A stretch of 21,115 nt of DNA from Pelargonium nanum. Taxonomy: Eukaryota > Streptophyta > Magnoliopsida > Geraniales > Geraniaceae. Location: the NCBI GenBank assembly GCA_036897485.1, contig JAYMTF010001827.1, positions 1-21,115 on the forward strand, in the 5' to 3' direction. Shown piece by piece: positions 20,351 through 21,115 of this stretch (the first letter of the stretch is position 1; each line of letters starts with the position of its first letter). The notes under the pieces were generated by a model. It saw nothing but the letters and a program-made list of their open reading frames with translations. It had not been told where the DNA came from and searched no databases. Position numbers and translations under genes: made by a program.

Positions 20351-20480
20351 CTATGAATTGCGCAATAGCATCTTTAACTTGTTCTACAATCGGTTGATTT
20401 GGCACAGGAAAACAGACAAGTGGTGAAGAGAGGAAGGTGTGTGGTTAGGGTTTTGTTTGTGAAGAAGGAGGAGGTGGAGA
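20351..20480 (-). other. Candidate first leader exon of the FRS gene
   Basis: On minus this reads CCTCCTTCTTCACAAACAAA, an AACCCTAACC stretch, and on to the donor CATAG then GTAATT. It looks like a plant leader: C-, T- and A-rich, without a long ORF. A 6-codon upstream ORF (MLLRNS) runs from 20371 to 20351 and its TAG ends exactly at the donor. Another option is that only 20351 to about 20386 is exonic (acceptor GATTGTAG) and transcription starts further upstream. Confidence 0.45.
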
Positions 20481-20502
20481 ATGGACGGAGTGGGTTTAAG
20501 AT

Positions 20503-20510
20503 GCTTATAT
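20503..20510 (-). promoter_or_regulatory. Candidate TATA box for the FRS gene
   Basis: On minus, GCATATAAGC contains a TATA-like core about 30 bases before the CT-rich leader at about 20475. This fits a transcription start near there. It is inferred from spacing only, and a start further upstream (see 20627-20820) is an alternative. Confidence 0.4.
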
Positions 20511-20626
20511 GCTGACATTAGTGAGCATGTACAGCAATAACAATAAATTTAAGCTAAATTATGGGGAGAGATTTGGCTTATTGTTGAATGAACCTAAAAT
20601 TAAAGCATAGAGGAGGCTTGGTTTAC

Positions 20627-20820
20627 CTCAATAAATTAGAGCGAGAGGAGGGTCGCCGGAGCTGCGGAGGGTCGCCGGAGCGTAAGAAAATGAAAAGGAA
20701 GGGAAAAATGAAAATCCAGTAGCTGTAGTGCTAGGTCGTAGGATGAAGATGACGATGACGAAGAAGAAGAAGTGAATCTGAGGGAGATGGGTTCGCTGGG
20801 CAGGCTTGGGCTTGAGTTTT
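20627..20820 (-). other. Alternative upstream leader exon candidate
   Basis: On minus, this stretch is CT-rich (CTTCTTCTTCTTCG and similar), then carries a 19-base-period tandem pair at 20647-20662 and 20666-20681 (GCTCCGGCGACCCTCC). It ends with a good donor, ATTGAG then GTAAAC, at 20627/20626. It could be a first leader exon of the FRS gene, or belong to another transcript starting here. The 80-aa open frame across it is built from simple repeats and is not supported as a protein. Confidence 0.35.
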
Positions 20821-20840
20821 GGTTTGTAATAAACACAGCC

Positions 20841-20865
20841 TGGTCTGGTCTGGTCTGGTCTGGTC
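20841..20865. repeat. Pentanucleotide repeat (TGGTC)5
   Basis: Five perfect TGGTC units in a row, just upstream (minus sense) of the alternative leader exon. It reads GACCA on the minus strand. It is a short tandem repeat that is likely to vary in copy number. Confidence 0.95.
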
Positions 20866-20959
20866 TGTAGAAGATCATAGGGTTAAAACTTTGGGAGGTG
20901 GCCCAAACTCACACCAACATTATCAATATACAAATAAAATTTACCCGTCATTACAACTA

Positions 20960-21115
20960 CTAGATGGTAATCCCGTGCGTTGCACGGAAAAATTTTCTTC
21001 CTTTATCCTTCAATTTGTATGATATATCATACAAAATGGTATATAAGTAGTTAAAATTTTGCATCTTTTATAATGATGTTCAAATTGTTCGAGAAGAAAG
21101 AGAAGACGTGAAATG
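20960..21115 (-). mobile_element. Helitron, 3' terminus, continuing past the window
   Basis: On the minus strand the order is CCGTGC, AAC, GCACGG (a perfect 6-bp hairpin at 20987-20973), nine bases (GATTACCAT), then CTAG at 20963-20960 followed by a T. A short hairpin a few bases before a CTRR end next to a host T is the standard Helitron 3' terminus, and CCGTGC/GCACGG hairpins are frequent in plant Helitrons. The body would extend rightward beyond 21115. No Rep or helicase sequence is visible in the 156 bases shown. Confidence 0.65.

Noticed and set aside
20636-20878. 80-aa minus-strand frame
   Set aside because: It is made of RPDQ repeats from (TGGTC)n and a serine run from a GAA repeat. 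It looks like untranslated leader or promoter sequence.

Overview
The window is nuclear DNA of a flowering plant, most likely a eudicot. The evidence is spliced genes with GT-AG introns, an intron-rich CYP701A gibberellin-pathway gene, a plant-specific Dof factor, a FAR1/FRS factor, AT-rich spacers and plant transposon classes. I cannot name the species.

Layout. 1-1867: repeat-rich spacer with a hairpin-bearing repeat at the left edge and a 287-bp MITE. 1868-4807 (+): a complete eight-exon ent-kaurene oxidase gene (510 aa) with every exon in frame. 4808-9578: spacer holding a 1.3-kb Mutator-like element (6254-7570) with long terminal inverted repeats (TIRs), flanked by a 9-bp near-duplication and with a GC-rich, Pack-MULE-like interior. 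A hAT-like MITE, a SINE-like fragment and short duplications follow it. 9579-10241 (+): an intronless Dof gene of the DOF3.4 type, in which the first zinc-binding cysteine reads as arginine. 10242-15832: spacer with a small Ty1/copia-like LTR fossil, an exon-like gene fragment resembling a plastid transit peptide, a second SINE-like fragment and a Tourist-like MITE nested in a repeat whose uninterrupted relative lies at positions 1-96. 15833-18068 (-): an FRS4-like FAR1-RELATED SEQUENCE gene with two coding exons (709 aa) and a 5' leader that probably extends to about 20480 or 20820, with two upstream ORFs. 20960-end (-): the 3' terminus of a Helitron that runs out of the window.

The three host genes are not an operon and nothing shows that they act together. 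They concern gibberellin synthesis, Dof-type transcription and FAR1-type transcription, each with its own promoter. I see no new multi-gene system. The best leads are the C27R change in the Dof finger, the two upstream ORFs of the FRS gene, the Pack-MULE-like element, and the MITE insertion read against its uninterrupted relative in the same window.
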